DNA of 64,000 nt from NCBI RefSeq assembly GCF_003986935.1, contig NZ_RJZE01000016.1, positions 62,001 to 126,000 of the forward strand, given 5' to 3'. The number at the start of each line of letters is the position of its first letter. The first letter of the stretch is position 1. A model generated the notes under the pieces. It saw nothing but the letters and a program-made list of their open reading frames with translations. It did no database searches and was not told the origin of the DNA. Shown here piece by piece: positions 26,218-34,480 of the stretch. A program made the position numbers and the translations under genes. The DNA is from Paraburkholderia kururiensis JCM 10599 = LMG 19447. GTDB taxonomy: Bacteria; Pseudomonadota; Gammaproteobacteria; Burkholderiales; Burkholderiaceae.

Positions 26218-26253
26218 GCAAGGTACCAGCACTAATGCAACACCTTGAGCGAA

Positions 26254-26754
26254 ATGGCCACCACACCCGCATCCCAGGCAGCAGCAGTCCCGTCGGCGAA
26301 ATCCGGCAAGATGAAGCGCATTCTCGTGATCGCCGTGATCGCGATACTGGCCGCCGGTGTGGCGGGCGGCGCGACCTGGTTCTTCATGTCGCGGCATCCG
26401 GCTGCGCCCGCTGCGGCTACGCCCGTGCCGCCGCCCGCGCCCGTGTTCTTCCCGCTCGAGCCGATGACGGTGAACCTGCAGTCCGACGACGGCGAAACGC
26501 ATTACCTGCGCATCGGCCTCACGCTGAAGCTCGCGGACCAGAAGACCCAGGACAAGCTCACCGAGCACATGCCCGAGATTCGCAGCCGTGTGCTGCTCGC
26601 GCTGTCGAACAAGCATCCGCAGGATCTCGCGCCGCTCGAAGGCAAGCGCGCGCTTGCCGAGGAACTCAAGACGCTGATCGCACAGCCCACCGAGGCCGGC
26701 AGTGCACCCGTGCACGTGCAGGACGTGCTGTTCACCGAATTCGTCGTGCAATAA
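26254..26754 (+). CDS. fliL: Flagellar basal-body protein FliL
   Basis: FliL is a single-span inner-membrane protein around the stator that supports motor torque. From ATG 26254 (an in-frame TTG lies three codons earlier) the 166 residues show a short polar N-terminus, one membrane helix (ILVIAVIAILAAGVAGGATW), a Pro/Ala linker and the periplasmic FliL domain (PMTVNLQSDDGETHYLRIGL), ending VQDVLFTEFVVQ. It heads fliLMNOPQR. Confidence 0.94.
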   Translation: MATTPASQAAAVPSAKSGKMKRILVIAVIAILAAGVAGGATWFFMSRHPAAPAAATPVPPPAPVFFPLEPMTVNLQSDDGETHYLRIGLTLKLADQKTQDKLTEHMPEIRSRVLLALSNKHPQDLAPLEGKRALAEELKTLIAQPTEAGSAPVHVQDVLFTEFVVQ

Positions 26755-26826
26755 AGACGGGCGAATCATGACGTTCTGCGCAGATCCAGCCGGTTCACGC
26801 CTCTATCGCGAGGAGTCGCACGCATC

Positions 26827-27831
26827 ATGACTATGGGTCACGACGAATTCATGTCGCAGGAGGAGGTGGATGCCCTCCTCAAAGGCGTCACAGGCGAGAC
26901 CGACCAGGATGCTAGCCAGGCCGAGAACAAGGGCGTTCGCCCTTACAACATCGCGACGCAGGAACGCATCGTTCGCGGCCGGATGCCCGGCCTCGAAATC
27001 ATCAACGACCGTTTCGCGCGGCTGTTGCGCGTCGGCATTTTCAACTTCATGCGACGCAGCGCCGAGATTTCGGTGGGCCCGGTGAAGGTGCAGAAGTACA
27101 GCGAGTTCACCCGCAACCTGCCCATTCCGACCAACCTGAACCTCGTGCACGTGAAGCCGCTGCGCGGCACGTCGCTGTTCGTGTTCGACCCGAACCTCGT
27201 GTTCTTCGTGGTGGACAATCTGTTCGGCGGCGACGGGCGCTTTCACACGCGCGTGGAAGGCCGCGACTTCACGCAGACCGAACAGCGCATCATCAGCAAG
27301 CTGCTGCATCTCGTGTTCGAGCACTACACGACCGCGTGGAAGAGCGTGCGCCCGCTGCAGTTCGAATTCGTGCGTGCGGAAATGCACACGCAGTTCGCCA
27401 ACGTCGCCACGCCCAACGAAATCGTGATCGTCACGCAGTTTTCGATCGAGTTCGGCCCGACGGGCGGCACGCTGCACATCTGCATGCCGTATTCGATGAT
27501 CGAGCCGATTCGCGACGTGCTCTCTTCGCCCATCCAGGGCGAGGCACTCGAAGTGGACCGCCGCTGGGTGCGCGTGCTCTCGCAGCAGGTGCAGTCGGCG
27601 GAAGTGGAGCTCACGGCGGACCTCGCGCAGATTCCCGTGACGTTCGAGCAGATTCTCAACATGCGCGCGGGCGACGTGCTGCCCATCAACATTCCCGAGC
27701 ACATCGTCGCGAAGGTGGACGGCGTGCCGGTGATGGAATGCGGTTACGGAATTTTCAATGGTCAATATTCGCTGCGCGTCCAGAAGATGATCAGCGCGGC
27801 GGATACGATGAAGGAAGGTGGATATGAGTGA
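26827..27831 (+). CDS. fliM: Flagellar motor switch protein FliM
   Basis: FliM is the C-ring protein that binds phospho-CheY and reverses the motor. The 334 residues begin with the CheY-binding segment (EFMSQEEVDALLKGVTG), contain the middle CheC-like domain (FARLLRVGIFNFMRRSAEIS, VFDPNLVFFVVDNLFGG) and the C-terminal SpoA domain (ADLAQIPVTFEQILNMRAGD). The length is typical. Its end overlaps the fliN start by 8 bases, which fits their fixed stoichiometry in the C ring. Confidence 0.96.
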   Translation: MTMGHDEFMSQEEVDALLKGVTGETDQDASQAENKGVRPYNIATQERIVRGRMPGLEIINDRFARLLRVGIFNFMRRSAEISVGPVKVQKYSEFTRNLPIPTNLNLVHVKPLRGTSLFVFDPNLVFFVVDNLFGGDGRFHTRVEGRDFTQTEQRIISKLLHLVFEHYTTAWKSVRPLQFEFVRAEMHTQFANVATPNEIVIVTQFSIEFGPTGGTLHICMPYSMIEPIRDVLSSPIQGEALEVDRRWVRVLSQQVQSAEVELTADLAQIPVTFEQILNMRAGDVLPINIPEHIVAKVDGVPVMECGYGIFNGQYSLRVQKMISAADTMKEGGYE

Positions 27832-28270
27832 CCTCAACGCAACGCCGGCTCCCGTCGAGCCGCCGCTTACGACGCCGGGCGTGGAAGCCGAAGAGGCCTC
27901 GCTCGACGATTGGGCGAGCGCGCTGGCCGAACAGAACGGCAACGAAGTGAACCCGGCCGCAGCGGGCGTGTTCCAGCCGCTTTCGAAGGTGGAGCCCAGC
28001 ACCACGCGCAACGACATCGACATGATTCTGGACATTCCCGTCCAGATGACCGTCGAGCTGGGCCGCACGAAGATTGCCATTCGCAACCTGCTGCAACTCG
28101 CGCAGGGGTCGGTGGTGGAGCTGGACGGCCTCGCCGGCGAACCGATGGACGTGCTCGTGAACGGCTGTCTGATCGCCCAGGGCGAAGTGGTGGTGGTGAA
28201 CGACAAGTTCGGCATTCGCCTGACCGACATCATCACGCCGTCCGAGCGCATCCGGAAGCTGAACCGATGA
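27824..28270 (+). CDS. fliN: Flagellar motor switch protein FliN
   Basis: FliN forms the base of the C ring together with FliM. ATG 27824 is chosen because AAGGAAGG lies five bases upstream; an in-frame GTG lies at 27818. The 148 residues have an acidic N-terminal region (about 1-60) and the SpoA domain (DIDMILDIPVQMTVELGRTK; EPMDVLVNGCLIAQGEVVVV). The stop overlaps the fliO start (ATGA). Confidence 0.96.
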   Translation: MSDLNATPAPVEPPLTTPGVEAEEASLDDWASALAEQNGNEVNPAAAGVFQPLSKVEPSTTRNDIDMILDIPVQMTVELGRTKIAIRNLLQLAQGSVVELDGLAGEPMDVLVNGCLIAQGEVVVVNDKFGIRLTDIITPSERIRKLNR

Positions 28271-28827
28271 GGTACGCAGCAGTCCGCCGCGCGTTGGGCG
28301 CGGCGGTGGTTCTCGCGGCCGCCATGCCGCAGGCGCTTCTCGCCGCGGACATGAACGCGGTGAACAACGCCGCGAAGATTGCGTCCAGCGTGGGTGCGGG
28401 CAGTGCGGTGCCGTCGCTTGGCGTGGGCGCCGTGTTGCAGACCATCGTCGGTCTCGTGGTGGTGGTGGCGCTGGTGTTCGGCTGCGCGTGGCTCGCGCGG
28501 CGCTTCGGCCTTCAGCCCTCGCAGCGCGGCGGGCTCGTGAAGACGATTGGCGGCGCGTCGCTGGGCGGCAAGGAACGTGTGGCTGTGGTGGAAGTGGGCG
28601 ACACGTGGCTCGTACTGGGCGCCGCGCCCGGCAACGTGCGGCTGCTTCATGCGATGCCTGCGGGCAGTGCGGGTGTGGCGGGCTCCGTTGCCGCGGGCAG
28701 TGCTCAATCAGGTATGCAACCCGGCGCGGCCGGCGAACTTCCCGGCACCTTCGGACAGCGCTTTCGCGATGCCTTGAAAGGCGAAGTGGGCAAACGTTTC
28801 AGCCGGCGCGACGGCGGAGAGCAGTAA
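28267..28827 (+). CDS. fliO: Flagellar export apparatus protein FliO
   Basis: FliO helps FliP assemble into the export gate. The 186-residue protein has a cleavable-looking leader (MRYAAVRRALGAAVVLAAAM), one membrane helix (TIVGLVVVVALVFGCAWLAR) and a cytoplasmic FliO domain (SLGGKERVAVVEVGDTWLVL), followed by a Gly/Ala-rich tail. It overlaps fliN by four bases and abuts fliP with no gap. Sequence conservation in this family is low; the context makes the call secure. Confidence 0.93.
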   Translation: MRYAAVRRALGAAVVLAAAMPQALLAADMNAVNNAAKIASSVGAGSAVPSLGVGAVLQTIVGLVVVVALVFGCAWLARRFGLQPSQRGGLVKTIGGASLGGKERVAVVEVGDTWLVLGAAPGNVRLLHAMPAGSAGVAGSVAAGSAQSGMQPGAAGELPGTFGQRFRDALKGEVGKRFSRRDGGEQ

Positions 28828-29640
28828 ATGCAGTTCAACCGATTTCCCCTGCGCGGCGCAGCCACGCTGATCCGCCGCGCCGCGCCTGCGCTTGTGCCTG
28901 GCCTTCTGCCGGCGCTGCTGCTGGCCGTCATGCTGGCGCTTCCCTCGCGTTCCTTCGCGCAGGCCACGGGTTTGCCGGCCTTCACCACGAGCCCGGGCCC
29001 GAACGGCGGCACCACGTATTCGCTGAGCGTGCAGACCATGCTGCTGCTCACGATGCTGTCGTTCCTGCCGGCGATGGTGCTGATGATGACGAGCTTCACG
29101 CGCATCATCATCGTGCTTTCGCTGCTGCGGCAGGCGCTGGGCACGGCGACCACGCCGCCCAACCAGGTATTGGTGGGTCTCGCACTGTTCCTCACGATGT
29201 TCGTGATGTCGCCGGTACTCGACAAGGCTTATACCGACGGCTACAAGCCGTTCTCCGACGGCACGCTGCCCATGGAGCAGGCCGTGTCGCGCGGCGTGGC
29301 GCCGTTCAAGACCTTCATGCTGCGCCAGACCCGCGAAACCGACCTCGCGCTCTTCGCGAAGATCTCGCACGCCGCGCCCATGCAAGGCCCCGAGGACGTG
29401 CCGCTCTCGCTCCTCGTGCCCGCCTTCGTGACGAGCGAGTTGAAGACGGGCTTCCAGATCGGCTTCACGATCTTCATTCCGTTTCTCATCATCGACATCG
29501 TGGTGGCGAGCGTGCTGATGTCCATGGGCATGATGATGGTGTCGCCTTCCACGATCTCGCTGCCGTTCAAGCTCATGCTGTTCGTGCTGGTGGATGGGTG
29601 GCAACTGCTCATCGGGTCGCTCGCGCAGAGCTTCACCTGA
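28828..29640 (+). CDS. fliP: Flagellar export gate protein FliP
   Basis: FliP forms the core of the export channel with FliQ and FliR. The 270 residues begin with a long Sec signal peptide (hydrophobic part GLLPALLLAVMLALP, cleavage near SFAQ), then the conserved membrane segments (LTMLSFLPAMVLMMTSFTRI; QALGTATTPPNQVLVGLALF; DIVVASVLMSMGMMMVSP). The family block starting RQTRETDLALFAK is present. It directly follows fliO. Confidence 0.96.
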   Translation: MQFNRFPLRGAATLIRRAAPALVPGLLPALLLAVMLALPSRSFAQATGLPAFTTSPGPNGGTTYSLSVQTMLLLTMLSFLPAMVLMMTSFTRIIIVLSLLRQALGTATTPPNQVLVGLALFLTMFVMSPVLDKAYTDGYKPFSDGTLPMEQAVSRGVAPFKTFMLRQTRETDLALFAKISHAAPMQGPEDVPLSLLVPAFVTSELKTGFQIGFTIFIPFLIIDIVVASVLMSMGMMMVSPSTISLPFKLMLFVLVDGWQLLIGSLAQSFT

Positions 29641-29666
29641 AGGCCGGCATTTCAAGGAACACGACG

Positions 29667-29936
29667 ATGACACCCGAATCCGTCATGACACTCGCGCACG
29701 AGGCGATGTACGTCGCGCTGCTGCTCGCGTCGCCGCTCTTGCTCGTGTCGCTCGTGGTGGGCCTCGTGGTGAGCCTTTTCCAGGCTGCCACGCAGATTAA
29801 CGAAACCACGCTCTCGTTCATTCCGAAGCTGATCGCCATTGTGATTACGCTTGTGATCGCCGGGCCGTGGATGCTCTCCACCATGCTCGACTACATGCGC
29901 CACATGTTCACGAGCGTGCCGGCCATTGCAGGCTGA
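29667..29936 (+). CDS. fliQ: Flagellar export gate protein FliQ
   Basis: FliQ is a small two-helix subunit of the export gate. The 89-residue protein starts MTPESVMTLAHEAMYVALLL and shows two membrane hairpin helices (ASPLLLVSLVVGLVVSLFQA; LIAIVITLVIAGPWMLSTML) separated by the conserved TQINETTLSFIPK. The ATG follows CAAGGAACACGACG. Length is the family norm. Confidence 0.96.
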   Translation: MTPESVMTLAHEAMYVALLLASPLLLVSLVVGLVVSLFQAATQINETTLSFIPKLIAIVITLVIAGPWMLSTMLDYMRHMFTSVPAIAG

Positions 29937-30022
29937 GTCGCGCGGCGCTTGTTGCCTCCTTTCGCCGGTCCTTTTCCGGACCTTTTCTTTTGCCGCTCAT
30001 TCTGTCGCCGCGTGCGTAACCG

Positions 30023-30805
30023 ATGTTTTCCGTCACCTATGCCCAGCTGAACACGTGGCTCACCGCGTTCCTGTGGCCGTTCGTGCGCATTCTCGCGTTC
30101 GTGGCCACGGCGCCGGTGGTGGGCAACGCGGCGGTGCCGGTGCGGGTGAAGGTGGGGCTCGGGGCGTTCATCACGCTGATCGTGGCACCCGCGCTGGGCG
30201 CCATGCCGCAGGACACGGTGTTCTCCGCCGCAGGCATCTGGATTCTGGTGAACCAGTTTCTGATCGGCATTTCGCTCGGCTTTGCGATGCAGCTCATCTT
30301 TTCGACCATCGAAATGGCGGGCGGCATCATGGGGCTCAGCATGGGCCTCGGCTTTGCGACGTTCTTCGATCCGCACTCGAGCGGCGCGTCCGAAGTGCTT
30401 TCGCGCTACCTCAACGCCATCGCGTTGCTCGCTTTCCTCGCCTTCGACGGGCACCTCCAGGTGGTCAATGCGCTCATCGCGACGTTCCAGTCCATGCCGG
30501 TATCGGCGAACGTGCTCGGGGCGCCGGGCTGGCGCGCGTTGGCCGGATGGGGCTCGATGGTGTTCTCGGCAGGGCTGCTGCTGGCCTTGCCCGTGGTGGC
30601 GGCGCTGCTCATTGCGAACCTTTCGCTTGGCATCCTGAACCGCGCTGCACCGCAAATCGGTATTTTCCAGATCGGGTTCGCGGTGACCTTGCTGGTGGGC
30701 CTGCTGCTCGTGCAATTGATGCTGCCGAACATGATCCCGTTCTTCGGGCGCCTGTTCGACAGCGGGGTCGAGCAGATGGGGAGGGTGGCGGTGGGGTTTA
30801 GGTGA
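30023..30805 (+). CDS. fliR: Flagellar export gate protein FliR
   Basis: FliR completes the FliPQR export channel. The 260-residue protein is largely membrane helices, with the family blocks WPFVRILAFVATAPVVGNAA, VPVRVKVGLGAFITLIVAP and GFATFFDPHSSGASEVLSRY. An 86-bp gap separates it from fliQ. It is the last gene of the fliL operon and converges on AT-richer cargo that starts about 50 bp downstream. Confidence 0.95.
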   Translation: MFSVTYAQLNTWLTAFLWPFVRILAFVATAPVVGNAAVPVRVKVGLGAFITLIVAPALGAMPQDTVFSAAGIWILVNQFLIGISLGFAMQLIFSTIEMAGGIMGLSMGLGFATFFDPHSSGASEVLSRYLNAIALLAFLAFDGHLQVVNALIATFQSMPVSANVLGAPGWRALAGWGSMVFSAGLLLALPVVAALLIANLSLGILNRAAPQIGIFQIGFAVTLLVGLLLVQLMLPNMIPFFGRLFDSGVEQMGRVAVGFR

Positions 30806-30854
30806 GGGGGATGGGTTGCGGAAGGGTTGGGCGATGCGGCCGAGCGGTTGACGC

Positions 30855-31166
30855 TTAGAGATACGGGGGGATGTTGTCTTTGCATATTTCCAACGATGCC
30901 GTGTCGTCGCCTGCAATTCCAAAGCGATATTTGCAGTACTCCGCGAACATTCTTCTTTCTCTCGGGGACAACTGATTCAGGCTGAGGTCGTTCCCTTCAT
31001 TGGCGAATGGATCGTAAAACTGAAGCTGCAACGTGGGATATGCCTTGATAAAAAACGTGGTCTGCGTTTCCTCGTCAAGGTAAGACCTTGTGTATCCGGT
31101 GAAGGCGACGCTTATAAAAACAACCATCGCGGACGCGACGATAAAAAAGACCATGGAGCGCTTCAT
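30855..31166 (-). CDS. Small signal-anchored protein, probable immunity partner of the amidase
   Basis: No family is recognised in this 103-residue protein. It has a short basic N-terminus and one hydrophobic segment (MVFFIVASAMVVFISVAFTG), so the remaining 80 residues should be periplasmic; two cysteines occur in the C-terminal third. Its ATG overlaps the amidase stop (ATGA), so translation is coupled to it. Size, export and coupling to a peptidoglycan amidase fit an immunity protein guarding the cell's own wall. The DNA is AT-richer than the flagellar genes (28 of 60 bases G or C at 30901-30960, against 43 of 60 at 30541-30600). Confidence 0.6.
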   Translation of the reverse strand: MKRSMVFFIVASAMVVFISVAFTGYTRSYLDEETQTTFFIKAYPTLQLQFYDPFANEGNDLSLNQLSPRERRMFAEYCKYRFGIAGDDTASLEICKDNIPPYL

Positions 31167-31747
31167 GGTGCGCGCAGTCCTGTTGATTTTCGAAGTTCAC
31201 TGACCAGGGTGAGGCCGATATTGCCTGGGCAAATCTTTCCTTCCCCTAGCTGACCGGGGAATTCACGATGTCCACCGAGCGTATGGATGTGGAAGAATTC
31301 GCAAAGGACATTCGTGAATTTGAAAATGGCTCCGCGCTGACGATCGGGAATGGCGGGGTGTCTACCTATCCCCATCTTGCCGAGCAGCTTTCGAAGACTT
31401 GTGACTGCATCATGTCCCTCGTTGAGGGCGGTGAGGTTCTCAAGCAGGACGATCCCGATCACACCAGTATTGTGGTTGTGCACATTCTCGCCTTGGAACC
31501 TGATGTCTCTCCCTTCGAAAACGTTGCCAAGGCAGTCCAGTGCGTAGTGGTAACCGATGTCATCCAATGCCCCCGGGCTGCGGCTCATTTGCATGTCTTG
31601 AATCTCTTGCAGTTGCAGGGCACCGGGGCCGCACGCGAAGCTTCGCCCCGCGTGATGAATCGCGATTTTCGTATAGTTCCAGTCAGAGTGCATTCGCCTG
31701 GAACGATTCCGATGAGCTGCCCACTCGGATCGCTGCACGAAATTCAT
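31163..31747 (-). CDS. Peptidoglycan amidase domain (PGRP/T7-lysozyme type) of a split effector
   Basis: The frame is open to 31930 and beyond, but the only internal ATG before the conserved domain is at 31747 (MNFVQRSEWAAHRNR), 194 residues with a poor ribosome site. The domain has the full set expected of zinc-dependent N-acetylmuramoyl-L-alanine amidases: first zinc His in KIAIHHAGRS, Tyr in GYHYALD, second His in LGGHREFPG, then Lys and Cys in GEGKICPG. It should cut the bond between MurNAc and the peptide stem. Residues before 31747 (QLTQAQIESGRILIVADYD) continue the upstream PAAR protein after a -1 shift, giving a joined product of about 445 residues. Confidence 0.75.
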   Translation of the reverse strand: MNFVQRSEWAAHRNRSRRMHSDWNYTKIAIHHAGRSFACGPGALQLQEIQDMQMSRSPGALDDIGYHYALDCLGNVFEGRDIRFQGENVHNHNTGVIGIVLLENLTALNEGHDAVTSLRKLLGKMGIGRHPAIPDRQRGAIFKFTNVLCEFFHIHTLGGHREFPGQLGEGKICPGNIGLTLVSELRKSTGLRAP

Positions 31748-31887
31748 TCCGTTTTGTTCCGTCCGACTAATAATTGCCGCTCGTGTGGCAGCCCGATCGT
31801 TGACGGAAATCGAGACGGCGTTGTGCTTGCCCCCATCCTTCGAAGTATGGGACGATGTCCAGTGCTCAATGTCGTAATCGGCCACTA

Positions 31888-32499
31888 TCAGAATTCTCCC
31901 GGATTCAATTTGCGCCTGGGTGAGCTGAAAAAAATATGAACCTCGACGGGCTGTTCGCCGCCCGCCATGATCCGTGCGTAGCCTTCGCCATCGGTTCTTC
32001 CTGTTTGCCGGACACCGCCGACGTTTGCGATGAAGTCGCGATTGGGAATCGACTCCCCGGTCACGCTGTCCCAAATGTAGAACCACCGTTCGTATTGGGG
32101 TCCTGAACGTGGCAATGGCGGGACCACAGCCTGCACGGGCACCTCAGTTTTTTTGTTCGCGCTTTCTTCGACGATTCTCCATCGCTTCCCATAGGTGGCA
32201 ATGACCCGCGGCGGCGTCGCGCATTGGCAGAGCACTTGATCTTCTCCTAACGCCTGTCGTCGACCACCTCCGGCCAAATCAATCATGCGGCGCCGCTCGG
32301 TAACCGGCGCGCCGCCGACGATAACCCCCATAGACTGGCAGGCCTCACACCACGCACGGTCGCCGATATAGACCAGCGACCGGGTTTTGCCGTCCGCGCC
32401 AGCCACGAGAGCACATTGAGGCCCCTCGCGCGCCATGACATGGCTGTCGGGATGACTGGTCAATGGATCACCGTCAACGGCTGCGTAAAAGACCGTCAT
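31888..32499 (-). CDS. PAAR-like domain protein, N-terminal part of a split type VI effector
   Basis: PAAR proteins sharpen the type VI secretion spike and carry effectors. ATG 32499 has AAAGGA eight bases upstream. The 203 residues start MTVFYAAVDGDPLTSHPDSH and contain a PAAR-like region (VYIGDRAWCEACQSMGVIVG; DQVLCQCATPPRV) with Cys and His available for metal binding, then a linker domain (YERWFYIWDSVTGESIPNRD). From the T-run at 31928-31934 the sequence turns into an unrelated tail (SSPRRKLNPGEF) and stops. The -1 frame continues sensibly into the amidase, so this is the front half of one PAAR-amidase effector. Confidence 0.75.
   Translation of the reverse strand: MTVFYAAVDGDPLTSHPDSHVMAREGPQCALVAGADGKTRSLVYIGDRAWCEACQSMGVIVGGAPVTERRRMIDLAGGGRRQALGEDQVLCQCATPPRVIATYGKRWRIVEESANKKTEVPVQAVVPPLPRSGPQYERWFYIWDSVTGESIPNRDFIANVGGVRQTGRTDGEGYARIMAGGEQPVEVHIFFSSPRRKLNPGEF
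31927..31933 (-). other. Slippery heptamer T TTT TTC at the effector frame break
   Basis: On the minus strand the zero-frame codons are ATT TTT TTC, and a -1 slip on T TTT TTC gives TTT TTT CAG, entering the amidase frame with no mismatch in the expected protein (VHIFF then QLTQAQ). GAGG lies seven bases before the heptamer, as in some bacterial frameshift sites. One added T would also restore a single frame, so a one-base deletion or a homopolymer miscall is equally consistent. Confidence 0.5.
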
Positions 32500-32788
32500 G
32501 CATAGGTTCCTTTCGTCGATTATTCGTTTGGGACGCGCGGAAAAACTGAAACCAGCATCCATGTGACTTGCCGACTCTAGCGAATCCGTGTTGGACCTAA
32601 TCGAACGATTCTGAACACAATGCTTGAGAGGCGAGAGGCAGCTCGCGCGCATTGCGCGGCGCCATTGGAGGACGAGACGGAAGAGACGGGAGACGTGGCA
32701 GCGATAACGACGACGCTGCGAAGAAGAGAAAGATCCGGTGATCCCGAACCGAAGCGGCCCAGGATCACGGCACTGCTTTATTTACCGC
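32500..32788. other. Gap between the PAAR gene and the fliK 3' end
   Basis: No gene, terminator or mobile-element end is recognised in these 289 bp. The part next to the PAAR gene shares its lower GC and probably holds its promoter; composition rises again toward fliK. Confidence 0.5.
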
Positions 32789-34399
32789 TCAAACAAACGT
32801 ATCGACCATCCCCACCGTCCGCCTGACCGTTGCCGTTGCGGCTCCGCTCACCGAACCGTCGTCGATTCCCGCTGTGGCCGTCACGCCGCCGTTGCCGCGG
32901 CTGCTGCCCGACGAGCCTTGTCCGTTCTGCTGCGCCTGCTGGCCGCTCTGGCGCGCAAAGCCGTCGCTCACGCTGGCGCTGCCCAAACCGATGCCGCCAG
33001 CCTCCATCGCTTCGCGCAGCTTCGGCAGCGCGGCTTCCACGGCCTCGCGCACCTGCTGGTGCTGTGAGACGAAGAGCGCGTGCGCGTGGTTGTCGGCCAC
33101 CTGGAGCACGACCTGCAACGGGCCCAGGTCCTTCGGATTGAGTGTGAGTTCCGCGGTCTGTTGGTGCGCGTTGGTGAGGAAGACCACCTTCTGGCTCAGT
33201 GCGTCTTCCCAGTCGGGCGTGCCCACCTGCGGGGCGAGCGCGGCGGCGTTGGCTGCCGCAGCCATGCCCGGCTGCTGCACCACCTGGGCCGGCGCCGTGG
33301 CGGCGGCCTGGGCTGCTGCCAGCGCCTGGGCCGCATGCGCGGCGTCGGTGCCGCTCGCGGCCTGGGTGGCGTTGGTTTGCGCCGCGCTCGAATTCGAGGC
33401 CAGCGCGTCGGCCATGGTCTTCGCGGTGGCGTCGGCCGTGACTGCCGTCGTTGCGGCGCTCGTGCCGCCGGCATTCGTCTGCGCGTCCTTGGCTGCGTTG
33501 TGCGCGTCGGTGAAAGCGTTGGTCCACGCAGCGCCCTTGGCGTTGCCGTGGCCGCTCGCGAGTCCGAAGCCGTTGGCTGCGGACCCGTTGCCGCTGTCGG
33601 CCGTGCCGCCGCCCGCGGTGCCCGCGCCCGACGCCTGGAGCGCTGCGCCCTGGCCGTTGGTGAGCGAGGCAAGGGCGGCTTGCAGGGCATCGCGTACCGA
33701 CTTCGGATCGCTTGCCGTTGCCGTGGTTTTGCCTGCGCTCGCGTTGCCCGCTGCGCCCGCGCTCGCATTGCCCGCCGCGCCGGCCGCGGCTGTCGCAGCG
33801 ATGCCTGCGAGCGTCGCCGCGGGGCTGTTCGTGTCGCTGCTCGACGCGGCGTCGTTGCCCGCGTTCGCTTGAGCTTGAGCCTGCGCCTGGGCGGCCTGGG
33901 CCTGCGCCTGAAGCTGTGCCGCGACCGCTGCGGCGGCTTGCGTGGCTGCGTCGGTCGCGCTTTGCGTGCCGTCGCCTTGCGTGTGCGAATTGCCATCGCT
34001 CGCGCTCTTCGTGCCGCTCGACGACTTGCCGGTGCCGGCCGTCGTGGTGTCCGTGGCGGCGCCGGTTTGCGCATCCGTGGTCGACTGGCTGCTGTCCGAC
34101 GAAGACGACTGCGCCGCGTTCGATGCATTCGACGCCGCCTGCGCGGACGAAGAACCCGACGAAGAAGCGGTCGAAGACGACGACGCCGAAGCAGCGCTGC
34201 TCGACGCGTTGCCCGCGTTCTGCTGCGTTCTGCTGGGCGCGCTGGGCGTGCTCGAGTCCGACGACTGCGCGCCGATGCTTTGCTGCAGCGTCTGCGCGAA
34301 CGACTGCGCGCTGTTCGCGGCGGCGTTGGCGGCCTGGCGGCTGGTGTTGTCACTGCTCGACCCGCCGAGCAGGGAGCTGATCAATGAAAGTGGCGACAT
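32789..34399 (-). CDS. fliK: Flagellar hook-length control protein FliK
   Basis: FliK measures the hook and triggers the FlhB switch. The 536-residue protein begins MSPLSLISSLLGGSSSDNTS, has a very long Ala/Ser/Gln/Thr-rich region (about 15-380, expected to be unfolded while exported), and the C-terminal Flg_hook domain (LNPKDLGPLQVVLQVADNHA; HQQVREAVEAALPKLREAM). It is last of the minus-strand fliF-G-H-I-J-K operon. A second FliK-like gene lies at 41818. Confidence 0.93.
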   Translation of the reverse strand: MSPLSLISSLLGGSSSDNTSRQAANAAANSAQSFAQTLQQSIGAQSSDSSTPSAPSRTQQNAGNASSSAASASSSSTASSSGSSSAQAASNASNAAQSSSSDSSQSTTDAQTGAATDTTTAGTGKSSSGTKSASDGNSHTQGDGTQSATDAATQAAAAVAAQLQAQAQAAQAQAQAQANAGNDAASSSDTNSPAATLAGIAATAAAGAAGNASAGAAGNASAGKTTATASDPKSVRDALQAALASLTNGQGAALQASGAGTAGGGTADSGNGSAANGFGLASGHGNAKGAAWTNAFTDAHNAAKDAQTNAGGTSAATTAVTADATAKTMADALASNSSAAQTNATQAASGTDAAHAAQALAAAQAAATAPAQVVQQPGMAAAANAAALAPQVGTPDWEDALSQKVVFLTNAHQQTAELTLNPKDLGPLQVVLQVADNHAHALFVSQHQQVREAVEAALPKLREAMEAGGIGLGSASVSDGFARQSGQQAQQNGQGSSGSSRGNGGVTATAGIDDGSVSGAATATVRRTVGMVDTFV

Positions 34400-34480
34400 G
34401 CTGGATTCCGTGAGTGCGTGTATCCGGTCGTGGTTACTGGTGGTTGGGCGTGGCGAATGGCATCGAGGGCGACGTCCGGC

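Larger units (their letters stand above)
25886..26253. other. Intergenic region between flgL and fliL
   Basis: This 368-bp gap holds a 19-bp direct repeat (25937-25976) and a weak two-block promoter match (26189-26217). No gene is supported. Confidence 0.65.

Noticed and set aside
26185..26230. Sigma-28 promoter before fliL based on a TAAAAGCC sequence
   Set aside because: No GCCGATAA-like -10 follows at 11 bases, unlike the four accepted sites.
31268..31939. 223-codon plus-strand frame opposite the amidase
   Set aside because: The minus strand carries a complete catalytic-residue set for a known amidase fold; the plus frame has no recognisable domain.
32620..32826. Small plus-strand frame next to the fliK 3' end
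   Set aside because: Charged low-complexity sequence overlapping fliK, no ribosome site or family; treated as non-coding.
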